A stretch of DNA of 25,627 bases. Origin: JAZRUY01 sp045598845. Its GTDB lineage: Bacteria; Verrucomicrobiota; Lentisphaeria; Victivallales; Victivallaceae. Both the position numbers and the translations under genes were made by a program. Below, piece after piece: positions 8,534 through 16,621 of this stretch. Under the pieces are notes generated by a model, which did not search any database, was not told where the DNA came from, and saw only the letters and a program-made list of their open reading frames with translations. The DNA lies in contig JAZRUY010000166.1 in NCBI GenBank assembly GCA_045598845.1, positions 1-25,627 on the forward strand. The letters are read 5' to 3'. Position 1 is the first letter of the stretch. Every line of letters begins with the position of its first letter.

Positions 8534-8566
8534 TTGAAACGGCGGTTTTCTGCCGCCATGTATAAT
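8534..8566 (+). promoter_or_regulatory. Candidate proximal prs promoter with long spacer containing a dyad
   Basis: A perfect TATAAT lies at 8561-8566 and a TTGAAA at 8534-8539. The 21-base gap is too long for an ordinary sigma-70 promoter and contains an inverted repeat (GGCGG 8541-8545, CCGCC 8553-8557). Either the -35 match is incidental, or this is an activator-dependent promoter with an operator in its spacer. Confidence 0.35.
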
Positions 8567-8630
8567 CCCGTTTTGCGTTCCGGTTTCAGGATTCCCGGCC
8601 GTCTGGTGTCTTTAAACGGAGCGTCAGAAA

Positions 8631-9602
8631 ATGGAAGTCGAAGAAGCCAAGCACATCTGTGTATATTCCGGCAGTGCGCACCGCGCGTTGTCACAGGAAA
8701 TCGCCCGTATTCTGGGTGTCAATCTGGGAAAAGCGCATATCGAGCATTTTCCGGACGGGGAGATTTTCGTGCAGTTCGATGAATCAGTCCGCCGCGCGGA
8801 TGCGTTTCTGATTCAGCCGACTTGTCTTGCCGGCGGCAGCACCCCGAACGACAATCTGATGGAATTGCTGATTATGATCGATGCCGCCAAGCGCGCCAGT
8901 GCCGGCCGTATAACCGCGGTGCTGCCGTATTTCGGATATGCCCGGCAGGACCGCAAGGACAAGCCGCGGGTGCCGATTACCGCGAAACTGGTGGCTAATC
9001 TGCTGACCACTGCCGGTGCCGACCGGGTGATTACGCTGGATTTGCACAGCCAGCAGATTCAGGGCTTTTTTGATTTGCCGATGGACAATCTGTATGCCCG
9101 TCCGGTGCTGGTTCCCGAACTCAAACATCTTATCGGTGATGACGGTATTGTAGTGGCTCCGGACAGCGGATCGGTGAAAAACGCCACTTTGTTCGGAGAT
9201 CTGCTCAATGCCGGTTTTGCGGTGGTGGCCAAACGCAGACTGAATGCCACCACGGTGGCTTCCAGCCATCTGGTCGGGGATGTAAAAGACAAAATATGCG
9301 TGATTTGCGATGATTTAACCAGCACATGCGGCACTTTGTGCGCCGCCGCTAAAATTCTTAAAGAGCACGGCGCGGCCAAGGTTTATGCTTCGGTTTCACA
9401 TTGTATGCTCAATGAAAAAGGCCGCGCCAAGCTGCTGGAAACTCCGGAAATCGAACAGCTGATCACCACCGATGCGGTGCCGGTCACAGATACGGTCAAC
9501 GGCAAGATAAAAGTGGTAAGCGTGGCGCCGCTGCTGGCGGAGGCGATTCAGCGCATTCATGACGGTAAGTCGGTTTCTTCGTTGTTCTACGTCAAGCATT
9601 GA
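8631..9602 (+). CDS. prs: Ribose-phosphate pyrophosphokinase (PRPP synthase)
   Basis: The enzyme makes PRPP from ribose 5-phosphate and ATP for purine, pyrimidine, histidine, tryptophan and NAD synthesis. Family motifs run in order: IEHFPDGEIFVQ, NDNLMELLIMIDAAKRASA, LPYFGYARQDRKDKPRVPIT, ITLDLHSQQIQGFF with the metal-binding histidine, the PDSGSVKNA flexible-loop region, and the PRPP loop CDDLTSTCGTL (residues 226-236). That loop differs from the usual DDMIDTAGT: S231 replaces the usual aspartate and C233 the alanine, while D227 and D228 are kept. The length of 323 is normal. GGAG nine bases upstream supports the ATG. It heads the conserved prs-rplY-pth-rpsF-ssb-rpsR-rplI run. Confidence 0.95.
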   Translation: MEVEEAKHICVYSGSAHRALSQEIARILGVNLGKAHIEHFPDGEIFVQFDESVRRADAFLIQPTCLAGGSTPNDNLMELLIMIDAAKRASAGRITAVLPYFGYARQDRKDKPRVPITAKLVANLLTTAGADRVITLDLHSQQIQGFFDLPMDNLYARPVLVPELKHLIGDDGIVVAPDSGSVKNATLFGDLLNAGFAVVAKRRLNATTVASSHLVGDVKDKICVICDDLTSTCGTLCAAAKILKEHGAAKVYASVSHCMLNEKGRAKLLETPEIEQLITTDAVPVTDTVNGKIKVVSVAPLLAEAIQRIHDGKSVSSLFYVKH

Positions 9603-9670
9603 TGCTTAAAGGAATAACGGAGTCCGTAATACAGGCAACCAACTCCATAATATCATAGGAAAGGAATCCC

Positions 9671-10321
9671 ATGAGCAAAGAGAAACATCAAATCGCGGTA
9701 AAAGCGCGCGAAACGTTCGGGAAGAACGCCGCCCGCCGCAGCCGCAAAGCCGGAATTGTTCCGGCGGTCGTGTACAGCAAGAAGTCCGGTGCGCGGGCCA
9801 TCGAACTTTCCGCTGACGAATGGGCTGTTCTGAGCGGTCACCATGTGCAGATGCTTACCTTGGTCGAAGACGGCAGGGAAACTCTGGCCCTGGTGAAGGA
9901 AGTTCAGTACAATCACCTCAAGAACTATTTTGTTCACATCGATTTTCTGGAAGTAGATCCGGATGCCGACATCGTTTCGATGGTGCCGATTCACGCTCAC
10001 GGCGATTGCATCGGCGCCGCTCACGGCGGTGTGCTGGAGCAGGAGCTGCACGAAATCGAAGTCATCTGCCATCCGGACAAACTGCCGGATTTTATTGCGG
10101 CGGATGTTTCCAATCTGGAAGTCGGAAATACTCTGCATGTGTCCGATTTGGCTCTGCCGGATGGAGTACGCACCAAAATGGACGGCGAACATACCGTGTT
10201 CAGCGTGACCGTGCCGCATGAAGAGACGGCTGCCGCTGCGGAGGAAGGCGCAGCCGAGCCGGAAGCCATCAAAGAGAAGAAGGATAAGGCTCCCGAGGCG
10301 GAAGCCAAGTCCGGGAAATAA
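9671..10321 (+). CDS. rplY: 50S ribosomal protein bL25 (CTC form)
   Basis: This protein binds 5S rRNA in the large subunit. Residues 1-95 form the L25 domain (starting with KARETFGKNAARRSRKAG, IVPAVVYSKK, and later YFVHIDFLEVD). Residues about 100-185 form the C-terminal beta domain of the longer CTC type (VPIHAHGD, GGVLEQELHEIEV, HPDKLPDFIAADVS). The last 35 residues are an Ala/Glu/Lys-rich tail typical of many bacterial CTC proteins. The AGGAAAGGA ribosome binding site six bases before the ATG fixes the start. It lies 68 bases after prs and 30 before pth, the common order. Confidence 0.95.
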   Translation: MSKEKHQIAVKARETFGKNAARRSRKAGIVPAVVYSKKSGARAIELSADEWAVLSGHHVQMLTLVEDGRETLALVKEVQYNHLKNYFVHIDFLEVDPDADIVSMVPIHAHGDCIGAAHGGVLEQELHEIEVICHPDKLPDFIAADVSNLEVGNTLHVSDLALPDGVRTKMDGEHTVFSVTVPHEETAAAAEEGAAEPEAIKEKKDKAPEAEAKSGK

Positions 10322-10351
10322 TACGGAACTGGATATTGAACCTGGAGCGGC

Positions 10352-10972
10352 ATGAAAATGTGCGGCGGAGATAACATCACTTTGATATGCGGGCTGGGCA
10401 ATCCCGGCGCCGAATACGATGGTTCCCGTCACAATGCCGGATTCATGGTTATCGACCGGCTGATGAGCAGATTGCCGGAAGGACGGTTTGAAACCGTGTC
10501 GGAGGCTGACAGCATTATCGGCCGCGGCCGTTACCGCGGGCGGGCGCTGTATTTGCAGAAACCTCAGACCTTTATGAATCTGAGCGGCAAAGCGGTTGCC
10601 GGATTCGCCGGCCGCAGACGGATTAAGCCGGAGGAGATACTGATTATTTCCGATGATCTTTATCTTGAACCGGGACGGCTGCGGCTGCGCACCGGCGGCG
10701 GCGACGGCGGGCATAACGGCTTAAAGTCGGTTATTGCCTCGCTGGGTACCGACAAGTTCAACCGTCTGAGGGTAGGTATCGGCAAAAATTCCGGAGATGC
10801 CGCCGGCTATGTACTGGGAAAATTTCCCGCCGGCAGTGCCGGAGAGGCGGCTTTCAGTCAGGCGCTGGATACCGCAGCGGAAGCGGTTTTGACCGTGTTG
10901 TCATCAGGCATGAGCCTCGCTATGAACAGGTTCAATACTGCGGATAAAATTGAAATTTCCAATCATCAATAG
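10352..10972 (+). CDS. pth: Peptidyl-tRNA hydrolase
   Basis: The enzyme frees tRNA from stalled peptidyl-tRNA. The Pth fold is recognised from ICGLGNPGAEYDGSRHNAGF with the catalytic histidine H27, LQKPQTFMNLSGKAV, IISDDLYLEPGRLRLR, and GGGDGGHNGLKSVIASLGT followed by FNRLRVGIGK. The 206-residue length is usual. Two in-frame ATGs lie six bases apart (10352 and 10358); a GGAG just upstream fits either, and the first is given. The C-terminal end (SGMSLAMNRFNT) matches the family's closing helix. The following rpsF begins 16 bases after the stop. Confidence 0.95.
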   Translation: MKMCGGDNITLICGLGNPGAEYDGSRHNAGFMVIDRLMSRLPEGRFETVSEADSIIGRGRYRGRALYLQKPQTFMNLSGKAVAGFAGRRRIKPEEILIISDDLYLEPGRLRLRTGGGDGGHNGLKSVIASLGTDKFNRLRVGIGKNSGDAAGYVLGKFPAGSAGEAAFSQALDTAAEAVLTVLSSGMSLAMNRFNTADKIEISNHQ

Positions 10973-10988
10973 GAAAAGAGGTATTATT

Positions 10989-11318
10989 TTGAAAAGATAC
11001 GAAGCTGTATTTATTCTGGACATCCGCAAGGCGGATGACGAGGGAGCGTCTTTTGCCAAGGAATTCGGCGAGCTTATCGGCAAGCTCGGCGGCTCCATGG
11101 TCGATACGGTGAATATGGGGCGGAAGCTTTTCACCTATCCGATCGACAAGAAAAAGGCGGGTTTTTATTATGATTTCACCTTTGAACTTGAAGAGAATGC
11201 GGTGCGGCAGATCAAGGAAAATTACAAGTTGGATGAACGGATTTTGCGCAATATGATTGTTATTGACAGCCGTCCCGCGGATCTCGGCACCGGCATCATC
11301 AAAGCCGCGCTGGAGTAA
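10989..11318 (+). CDS. rpsF: 30S ribosomal protein bS6, TTG start
   Basis: This small-subunit protein pairs with bS18 on 16S rRNA. The 109-residue sequence fits bS6: KRYEAVFILDIRKADDEGA, a middle segment ending in GRKLFTYPIDKKKAGFYYDF, then LDERILRNMIVI. The start is a TTG at 10989, seven bases after the purine-rich AGGAAAAGAGG and exactly where bS6 proteins begin. A longer frame from a TTG at 10950 would add 13 unrelated residues overlapping pth. Its partner genes ssb and rpsR follow, the standard rpsF-ssb-rpsR arrangement. Confidence 0.95.
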   Translation: MKRYEAVFILDIRKADDEGASFAKEFGELIGKLGGSMVDTVNMGRKLFTYPIDKKKAGFYYDFTFELEENAVRQIKENYKLDERILRNMIVIDSRPADLGTGIIKAALE

Positions 11319-11323
11319 CAGTT

Positions 11324-11341
11324 CCGCGCGGCCGCGGTTTT
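11324..11341 (+). terminator. Weak hairpin between rpsF and ssb, possible attenuator
   Basis: CCGCG (11324-11328) pairs with CGCGG (11333-11337) around a four-base loop, followed directly by TTTT. It lies six bases after the rpsF stop. The stem is short and the T-run brief, so partial termination or an mRNA processing site is more likely than a full stop, since the operon continues. Confidence 0.35.
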
Positions 11342-11375
11342 CACCTGAGTGTTTTTATGGAAAGGAGTCAAGAAA

Positions 11376-11894
11376 ATGGCAGCGATGCTGAATAAAGTTT
11401 TCCTGATCGGCAACCTTACCCGTGATCCGGATCTCCGCTCCCTGGCCAACGGCGCCTCGGTCTGCGAATTCGGTATTGCGATGAACCGCCGCTATATCAG
11501 CAACGGGCGGGAAATGGACGAGGCCTGTTTCGTAGATATTGTAGTCTGGGGAAAGTCGGCTGAAAACTGCCGTCAGTTTCTGGAGAAAGGATCCCTGGTG
11601 ATGGTTGAAGGCCGTTTGCAGCTGGACCAGTGGGAAGACCGTAACGGCGGCGGCAAGCGCTCCCGTCTGCGGGTTGTGGCCGAACAGGTGCAGTTCCTGA
11701 ATACCCGCCGTCAGCAGAATCCGGACGGCGGTTACGGTGCTCCCGCCGGCGCGCAGCAGCCGCAGACCGGCGGTTACGGCAATGGTTATCAGCGTCAGGC
11801 GCAGCCTCAGCCGCCGCCGCAGCAGCAGATTCCCCCCATGCCTCCGATCCCCCCTTCCGGTTCAGGCGATGCGGTGGATGACTGCCCGTTTTAA
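11376..11894 (+). CDS. ssb: Single-stranded DNA-binding protein
   Basis: The product coats single-stranded DNA in replication and repair. Residues 1-110 form the OB fold (LNKVFLIGNLTRDPDLRSL, CEFGIAMNRRYI, CFVDIVVWGKSAENCRQFLEKGS, VEGRLQLDQWED). A Gly/Gln/Pro-rich disordered linker follows from about 112 to 165, and the acidic partner-binding tip reads DDCPF, a variant of the common DDDIPF. The ATG at 11376 has AAAGGAG eight bases before it; an earlier in-frame ATG at 11349 has no such site and would add nine residues the family lacks. It sits between rpsF and rpsR as usual. Confidence 0.96.
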   Translation: MAAMLNKVFLIGNLTRDPDLRSLANGASVCEFGIAMNRRYISNGREMDEACFVDIVVWGKSAENCRQFLEKGSLVMVEGRLQLDQWEDRNGGGKRSRLRVVAEQVQFLNTRRQQNPDGGYGAPAGAQQPQTGGYGNGYQRQAQPQPPPQQQIPPMPPIPPSGSGDAVDDCPF

Positions 11895-11958
11895 TTTCAG
11901 GGTTACAAAATCGCAATCAACAGCGAAATAATTAAAAATTAAAGAAAGGTATTCAGTT

Positions 11959-12192
11959 ATGGAAAAAATCAAAAAACGCGGCGCCCGTCGTGCGCCCGCC
12001 AAACCGAAAGTCTGCCGTTTCTGCGAGGCGAAAGTCCGTTACATCGATTTCAAGGATGATGAAACCTTGAAGCAGTTCCAGACGGAAAAAGGTAAAATCC
12101 TTCCCCGCCGGCTTACCGGAACTTGCCCGGATCATCAGAAAATGCTGGCCGAAGCGGTAAAACGCGGCCGTATTCTGGCATTGGTATTCTAA
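11959..12192 (+). CDS. rpsR: 30S ribosomal protein bS18, zinc-ligand (C+) form
   Basis: This 77-residue small-subunit protein pairs with bS6. It has the basic N-terminus, VRYIDFKDDETLKQF, the GKILPRRLTGTCPDHQ core and the closing AVKRGRILALVF. Cysteines C19 and C22 (CRFC) together with C56 and H59 (TCPDH) form a plausible zinc-binding set, the C+ version of bS18. AAAGAAAGG before the ATG supports the start. rplI follows after 17 bases. Confidence 0.96.
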   Translation: MEKIKKRGARRAPAKPKVCRFCEAKVRYIDFKDDETLKQFQTEKGKILPRRLTGTCPDHQKMLAEAVKRGRILALVF

Positions 12193-12209
12193 TTCGGGAG
12201 GACTTGATT

Positions 12210-12662
12210 ATGGCTAACGTGAATCTTATTCTTCTCGATGATGTGGAAAATCTCGGTCTGGCCGGTGATGAGGTGCATGTCGCCCCCGGTTATGCCCGCA
12301 ATTATCTGCTTCCCCGCGGTCTGGCCGCCAAGGCCACCAGCGCCGCGCTGCGGCTGGTGGAAGCCCGAAAGGCGGAAATAGAATCCCGCCGCGCCAAGGC
12401 GCTGGGAGACGCGCAGGCTCTGGCCGCCAAACTCGGCGCGGTTACGCTCTCCGTTGTCATGCAGGCCACCGAGGACGGACAGCTCTTCGGTTCGGTTTCC
12501 CCCCGCATGGTGGCCGAGCAGTTGCGCGAGCAGGGTTTTGATATCGATCACACCAGAGTGAAAATCGATACGCAGATCAAGAGTCTCGGGGAATTCGAAG
12601 CCGAAGTCAAACTGCATCAGGATGTATCCGCCAAGGTTAAACTTAATGTTGTCCGCGGCTGA
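12210..12662 (+). CDS. rplI: 50S ribosomal protein bL9
   Basis: This 150-residue large-subunit protein has the compact N-terminal RNA-binding domain (VNLILLDDVENLGLAGDEV, then PGYARNYLLPRGLA), the long charged connecting helix (about residues 45-75), and the C-terminal domain (EDGQLFGSVSPRMVAEQL, HTRVKID, IKSLGEFEAEVKLH). The ATG at 12210 follows GGGAGG at ideal distance; the frame is open for 29 codons further upstream, but those overlap rpsR and are unrelated. It is the last gene before a strong terminator. Confidence 0.96.
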   Translation: MANVNLILLDDVENLGLAGDEVHVAPGYARNYLLPRGLAAKATSAALRLVEARKAEIESRRAKALGDAQALAAKLGAVTLSVVMQATEDGQLFGSVSPRMVAEQLREQGFDIDHTRVKIDTQIKSLGEFEAEVKLHQDVSAKVKLNVVRG

Positions 12663-12678
12663 TTGACTTCCGTTAACG

Positions 12679-12710
12679 GCGCGGGCCGCAGTTGCGGTCC
12701 GCGCTTATTT
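12679..12710 (+). terminator. Rho-independent terminator of the prs-rplI run
   Basis: A 12-base stem with one G-T pair (12679-12690 with 12693-12704) is followed by TTATTT, 17 bases after the rplI stop. It separates the ribosomal-protein run from dnaB. Confidence 0.8.
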
Positions 12711-12722
12711 TATATGGAAAAA

Positions 12723-12752
12723 TTGGCGGTCCCGGCTTATTGGAGTTATCTT
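12723..12752 (+). promoter_or_regulatory. Candidate dnaB promoter
   Basis: TTGGCG (12723-12728) and TATCTT (12747-12752) are 18 bases apart, just beyond the rplI terminator. A TATAAC lies slightly further on as an alternative -10. Position makes this the likely start of the dnaB-to-arnC transcript. Confidence 0.4.
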
Positions 12753-12803
12753 ATAACAATTGTAGCGTATGTAGTCAGACCGGTCAGTCGCCCCGGGTTT
12801 TTT

Positions 12804-14267
12804 ATGGAAGAACAAATAGAAAACAAAAATTTTTCTCCGGCTTCCGGCGGAGTACTGCCTGGCGGTATTCTGCCCGATCTGGCTCAGCCGCATGACCTTC
12901 AGGTGGAAAAGGCGGTACTGGCGGCTATGCTGCGGGAGCCGCGGCCGAATGTGGACATTGCGAGTGAACATTTCGGCGACTCCGCCGGCAGAGTTTTCTA
13001 TTCCCGTTCGCATTTCGCCATTTACGAGGCATTGCTGGAGGTTTATAAGGACAACTGCGAAAAAACCGATCTGATCAGTGTCGCAAGCGAACTCAAAAAA
13101 CGCGGTAAACTTGATTCGGTCGGCGGCGAGATGTACCTGGCCGAAATATATAACTGCATCGCTACTTCGGCCAATATAGACAACTGGTGCGAAATCCTCA
13201 ACAGCCATGCGATGTTGCGCCGCATGATCGACACCTGCGGCTCGGCGATGATGAAATGTTATAACAGCGACGCTGATCCGGCGGCGCTGGTGGGCGAAAT
13301 TGAAAATGATATCTACCGGATACGCAACGACCGTACTGAACACCGTATCGTCAAAATTCCGGATGCGATCAAATCGGAATTCGAAGTGCTGATGAAGATC
13401 TGTTCCGGTGAAATAGAGACCGGCATACCGACCGGTTTTTCAAAAATTGATGAAATGACCGGCGGACTTAAGCCGGGGGAATTGTTCATTCTGGCCGCCC
13501 GTCCGTCTATCGGAAAAACCGCGCTGGCCATGAATATCATCCGCAATATGGTGCTGCCTTCGCGTACGCCGCATCCGCGCCGGGTGATGTTCTTCAGTCT
13601 GGAAATGACATCGGCGCAGATCGCCCGCCGTTTTCTGTGTACTGAATCGCAGATCCCTGAGTATATGTTCCGCACCCGCAAGGTTAAAACCCACGCTGAA
13701 ATTTTACGGCTTTCCCAGGCCGGAGAGGCTTTCCGGCAGGCGGAGTTGTATATCGATGACACTTCAGGTCTGAGCATCAGCGAATTGCGGGCCAAGGTGC
13801 GCCGTATGCATTACAGTCTGGGAGGATTGGACTGTGTGGTCATAGACTACCTTACTCTGATGCGCGGTGAAGGCCGGTTTGAGAGCCGTCAGCTGGAGGT
13901 TGCGCAGATTTCCAGCGGGTTGAAGGGGCTGGCCAAGGATTTGAATCTGCCGGTGCTGGCGCTTGCGCAGTTGAACCGCGAAGTGGATAAGACCCTGGGC
14001 GCCAATGCCCGTCCGAAACTGGCCCATCTGCGTGAGAGCGGTTCCATCGAACAGGATGCGGATATTGTGACTTTTCTGCACCGTGACCGCGATTTGACCA
14101 AAGGAGAGCAGGGAGAGGGGTCGGATGCCGAATGGATTGTGGAAAAAAACCGTAACGGCGCCACCGGAGTGGTGAAGTTGCAGTTCTTCCCGAGCCGGAT
14201 GGAATTCACACTCCCGGCCTGCGAACCGGAAAACTTTTCCGCCCGCGCGGCTGACAAGAGCAAGTGA
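12804..14267 (+). CDS. dnaB: Replicative DNA helicase DnaB
   Basis: The hexameric helicase unwinds DNA at the replication fork. From the chosen start the protein has 487 residues. The N-terminal domain carries QVEKAVLAAMLREP and KKRGKLDSVGGEMYLAE. The RecA-like domain has TGIPTGFSKIDEMTGGLKPG, Walker A in AARPSIGKTALAMN (about residue 235), MFFSLEMTSAQIARR, Walker B in LDCVVIDYLTLM, LAQLNREVD and LRESGSIEQDADIV. The frame is open from 12663, but the first 47 codons cover the terminator and promoter region, so translation probably begins at the ATG at 12804, which has no clear Shine-Dalgarno. An ATG at 12714 is less likely. No intein interrupts it. bamA follows after 18 bases. Confidence 0.94.
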   Translation: MEEQIENKNFSPASGGVLPGGILPDLAQPHDLQVEKAVLAAMLREPRPNVDIASEHFGDSAGRVFYSRSHFAIYEALLEVYKDNCEKTDLISVASELKKRGKLDSVGGEMYLAEIYNCIATSANIDNWCEILNSHAMLRRMIDTCGSAMMKCYNSDADPAALVGEIENDIYRIRNDRTEHRIVKIPDAIKSEFEVLMKICSGEIETGIPTGFSKIDEMTGGLKPGELFILAARPSIGKTALAMNIIRNMVLPSRTPHPRRVMFFSLEMTSAQIARRFLCTESQIPEYMFRTRKVKTHAEILRLSQAGEAFRQAELYIDDTSGLSISELRAKVRRMHYSLGGLDCVVIDYLTLMRGEGRFESRQLEVAQISSGLKGLAKDLNLPVLALAQLNREVDKTLGANARPKLAHLRESGSIEQDADIVTFLHRDRDLTKGEQGEGSDAEWIVEKNRNGATGVVKLQFFPSRMEFTLPACEPENFSARAADKSK

Positions 14268-14285
14268 TTTTTCGAAAGGAGTAAA

Positions 14286-16616
14286 ATGTCTGTTCTTTCC
14301 ATATTGAGAAACGGCTTGCCCGCGGTATTGCTGTTGCTCGCCGCCTCCGCTCCGGCCGCCGAGGTGGCCTCGGTACGTTTCGAACAGCACGGGGAGGGCG
14401 CGCTTCCGGAAGAACAGTTGCGGGTTAATGTCCAGTTGCATACGGGGGGGGAATTCCGCTATGACATCGTGGAGTCCGATGTCCGTCATTTGGCGGAAAG
14501 CGGGGATTTTTCGGATGTTTCCACCCGGATCGGATTCGATTCCGGCAACCGGGCCGAAGTAGTGTATGTGCTGGAGTTGAAACCGCGGGTCAGCGAGGTG
14601 CTGATTCACGGTAATGCCAAATTCCCGACCGGCGACCTTGCCAAGGAACTCACCGTTTTCGACGGGGCCAGGCTCAATGACAAGGCATTGCTGGAGAGTC
14701 TGCGCAAACTGCGTGATTTTTATCGTGAGAAAGGCTACAAGGATGCCTCGGTATCGCATACTTTGCGTGAAAACGACGACGGTACCGTAACTCTGACTTT
14801 CGAAATCAGCGAGGGGCTTCGCGTCAAGGTCAACGATGTTACTTTTGAAGGCAATACGAAATTTTCCGAACGTGAACTGCGCAACAGTATCGCCAACCAC
14901 TATTCCTATTTGAACTGGTTGCCGTTCGTCAACGATTTTATCAACGACGGCCTGTTCGATAAAAGCGAACTGGAACTCGATATCGCCCGTCTGCGTGAAA
15001 AATACCATGGTATCGGATGCCTGGATTTCAAACTGATTGAATGTTCGGTGTCCCCGGATGCGGAAGATCCGGAATTCGTGAATCTGCATTTCAAAATCGA
15101 AGAAGGCGAACCGTACACAGTGGGAACACAGTCGGTAACCGGCAATACCGCGATGGATGCGGAGACTGCGGAGCGGTTGTTCGTCATGCGCGAAGGAGAG
15201 ATTTTCTCCAGTGATCTGGAGCGCCGCACTTCGAATGAGTTCGGCCACTATTATTCCAGTCTCGGCTATGCCGATATGGAATGCCGGCCGGTGCGCAGCG
15301 AGGACGCCGAAAATCATACGGTGGATATCACCTATCAAATCAAAGAGGGACGCAAATACCGCATCAATCACATCCTGTTCATCGGCAATACCGGAACCAA
15401 GGAGAAAGTATTGCGCCGCGAACTGGCTATTCAGCCGGGAGATCCGGTGGATGCCGATCGTATCGAGGTCAGCCGGCAGCGGCTGATGGGCATGGGGTAT
15501 TTTTCCAAGGTCGAGGCATCGGCGGTCGGTTCCGAGGCGCTGGATGAAAAGGATGTGCGTTTTGAAATCGAGGAAAAGCAACGCTACAATTTCCGTATCG
15601 GCGCCGGAGCGTCGGATTTGACCAGTTTATTCGGCACCGCGGAATTTTCCGTAGAAAATTTTGATTTGCTCAATCCGATGAACGGTTTTTACGGCGGCGG
15701 TCAGCGGTTGCGTATGCGCGGTATCGTCGGTTTCAACAATAATGAATTCAGCATTGATTTTGTGGAGCCGTGGTTGTTCGATATTCCGCTGCGCTATGAA
15801 CTTTCCGGTTATTTGAACAATGTTTCCTATGACGACTGGGATGAACGGCGTTTAGGAGTCCGCACCGGATTGAATTATAAGATTTTCGATGATTTTACCA
15901 CGGTCGGCGTCGGTTATAAATTCGAGCAGGTGCGGGTGCATCACGTTGAAGATGCGCTGGAAGACTATATGGATGAACACGATCTGGACGGCAACTCCCT
16001 GGTCAGCCAGTTCTCGTTTTCGCTTTCCCGCAATACACTCAATGATTTGATGAATCCCACCAACGGCTACACCATCGGGTTTTACGGGTCGGTGGCACCT
16101 GAGTTTCTCGGTACTTCCAGCGGATTTTACCACCTGGAAGGGCGCGGCAGTTATTATCACGGGTTCTGGGATGACGCTGTTGTGCTGATGCTGTCAGGTC
16201 AGATCGGTGTGGTCGGAGCGTTGAACGGCAGTGATAATGATGTGCCGGTTTACGAGCGTTATTTCCTCGGCGGCGGCGACACCCTGCGCGGTTTCGATTA
16301 CCGTTCCGTCGCTCCGTCTCCGGACGGCAAGCATGCCGTGGGCGGCAACACCATGCTGGCGCTGACGGGGGAAATCAGCCATCCGATCTGGGGGCCGGTG
16401 CGCGGCGCCGTATTCGCCGATGTCGGTACCGTTGCCGAGCATGCCTACCGGATCGACATCGGCGAGATAAATGTCGGTGTCGGCTATGGTCTGCGCATCA
16501 GGGTACCGGTCATCAACGCGCCGATAAAACTGGATCTGGCATACCCGGTAGTGGATAATCAGTCCACCGGTTCCCGCAAATTGAGACTGCATTTCAATCT
16601 CGGTTTTACCTGGTAA
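14286..16616 (+). CDS. bamA: Outer-membrane protein assembly factor BamA
   Basis: BamA folds beta-barrel proteins into the outer membrane. The 776-residue product starts with a signal peptide ending near APAAE. Five POTRA repeats follow between about 25 and 430; each shows the pattern of an I-x-F/V-x-GN segment (VLIHGNAKF, VTFEGNTKF, QSVTGNTAM, ILFIGNTGT) followed by a Y/F-x-x-x-GY segment. The rest forms the 16-strand barrel. The lid-loop motif reads GGDTLRGFDYR, matching the conserved (V/L)RGF signature. The chain ends LHFNLGFTW with a terminal aromatic residue, a beta-signal. AAAGGAG upstream fits the ATG. Its presence is the best evidence that this organism has a double membrane. No Skp or LpxD gene follows, unlike proteobacteria. 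Confidence 0.95.
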   Translation: MSVLSILRNGLPAVLLLLAASAPAAEVASVRFEQHGEGALPEEQLRVNVQLHTGGEFRYDIVESDVRHLAESGDFSDVSTRIGFDSGNRAEVVYVLELKPRVSEVLIHGNAKFPTGDLAKELTVFDGARLNDKALLESLRKLRDFYREKGYKDASVSHTLRENDDGTVTLTFEISEGLRVKVNDVTFEGNTKFSERELRNSIANHYSYLNWLPFVNDFINDGLFDKSELELDIARLREKYHGIGCLDFKLIECSVSPDAEDPEFVNLHFKIEEGEPYTVGTQSVTGNTAMDAETAERLFVMREGEIFSSDLERRTSNEFGHYYSSLGYADMECRPVRSEDAENHTVDITYQIKEGRKYRINHILFIGNTGTKEKVLRRELAIQPGDPVDADRIEVSRQRLMGMGYFSKVEASAVGSEALDEKDVRFEIEEKQRYNFRIGAGASDLTSLFGTAEFSVENFDLLNPMNGFYGGGQRLRMRGIVGFNNNEFSIDFVEPWLFDIPLRYELSGYLNNVSYDDWDERRLGVRTGLNYKIFDDFTTVGVGYKFEQVRVHHVEDALEDYMDEHDLDGNSLVSQFSFSLSRNTLNDLMNPTNGYTIGFYGSVAPEFLGTSSGFYHLEGRGSYYHGFWDDAVVLMLSGQIGVVGALNGSDNDVPVYERYFLGGGDTLRGFDYRSVAPSPDGKHAVGGNTMLALTGEISHPIWGPVRGAVFADVGTVAEHAYRIDIGEINVGVGYGLRIRVPVINAPIKLDLAYPVVDNQSTGSRKLRLHFNLGFTW

Positions 16617-16621
16617 CGGTT

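Larger units (their letters stand above)
8214..8630. other. Divergent intergenic region between acn and prs
   Basis: These 417 bases hold no supportable gene. They contain one clear minus-strand promoter for acn, two candidate plus-strand promoters for prs, and inverted repeats at 8463-8494 (GATTCCG/CGGAATC), 8500-8520 (7 of 8 pairs around a T-run) and 8541-8557 (GGCGG/CCGCC). A fragment at 8301-8311 looks like a tRNA T-arm but has no tRNA around it. Confidence 0.6.

Noticed and set aside
9653..10714. 353-codon minus-strand open frame opposite rplY and pth
   Set aside because: It lies opposite two well-supported conserved genes and has no recognisable domain of its own.
12663..12803. N-terminal extension of DnaB by 47 residues
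   Set aside because: The stretch contains the rplI terminator and a likely promoter, and the predicted residues match nothing in DnaB.
13764..15581. 605-codon minus-strand open frame opposite dnaB and bamA
   Set aside because: It spans the junction of two clearly identified genes on the opposite strand and shows no domain, so it is a codon-bias shadow.
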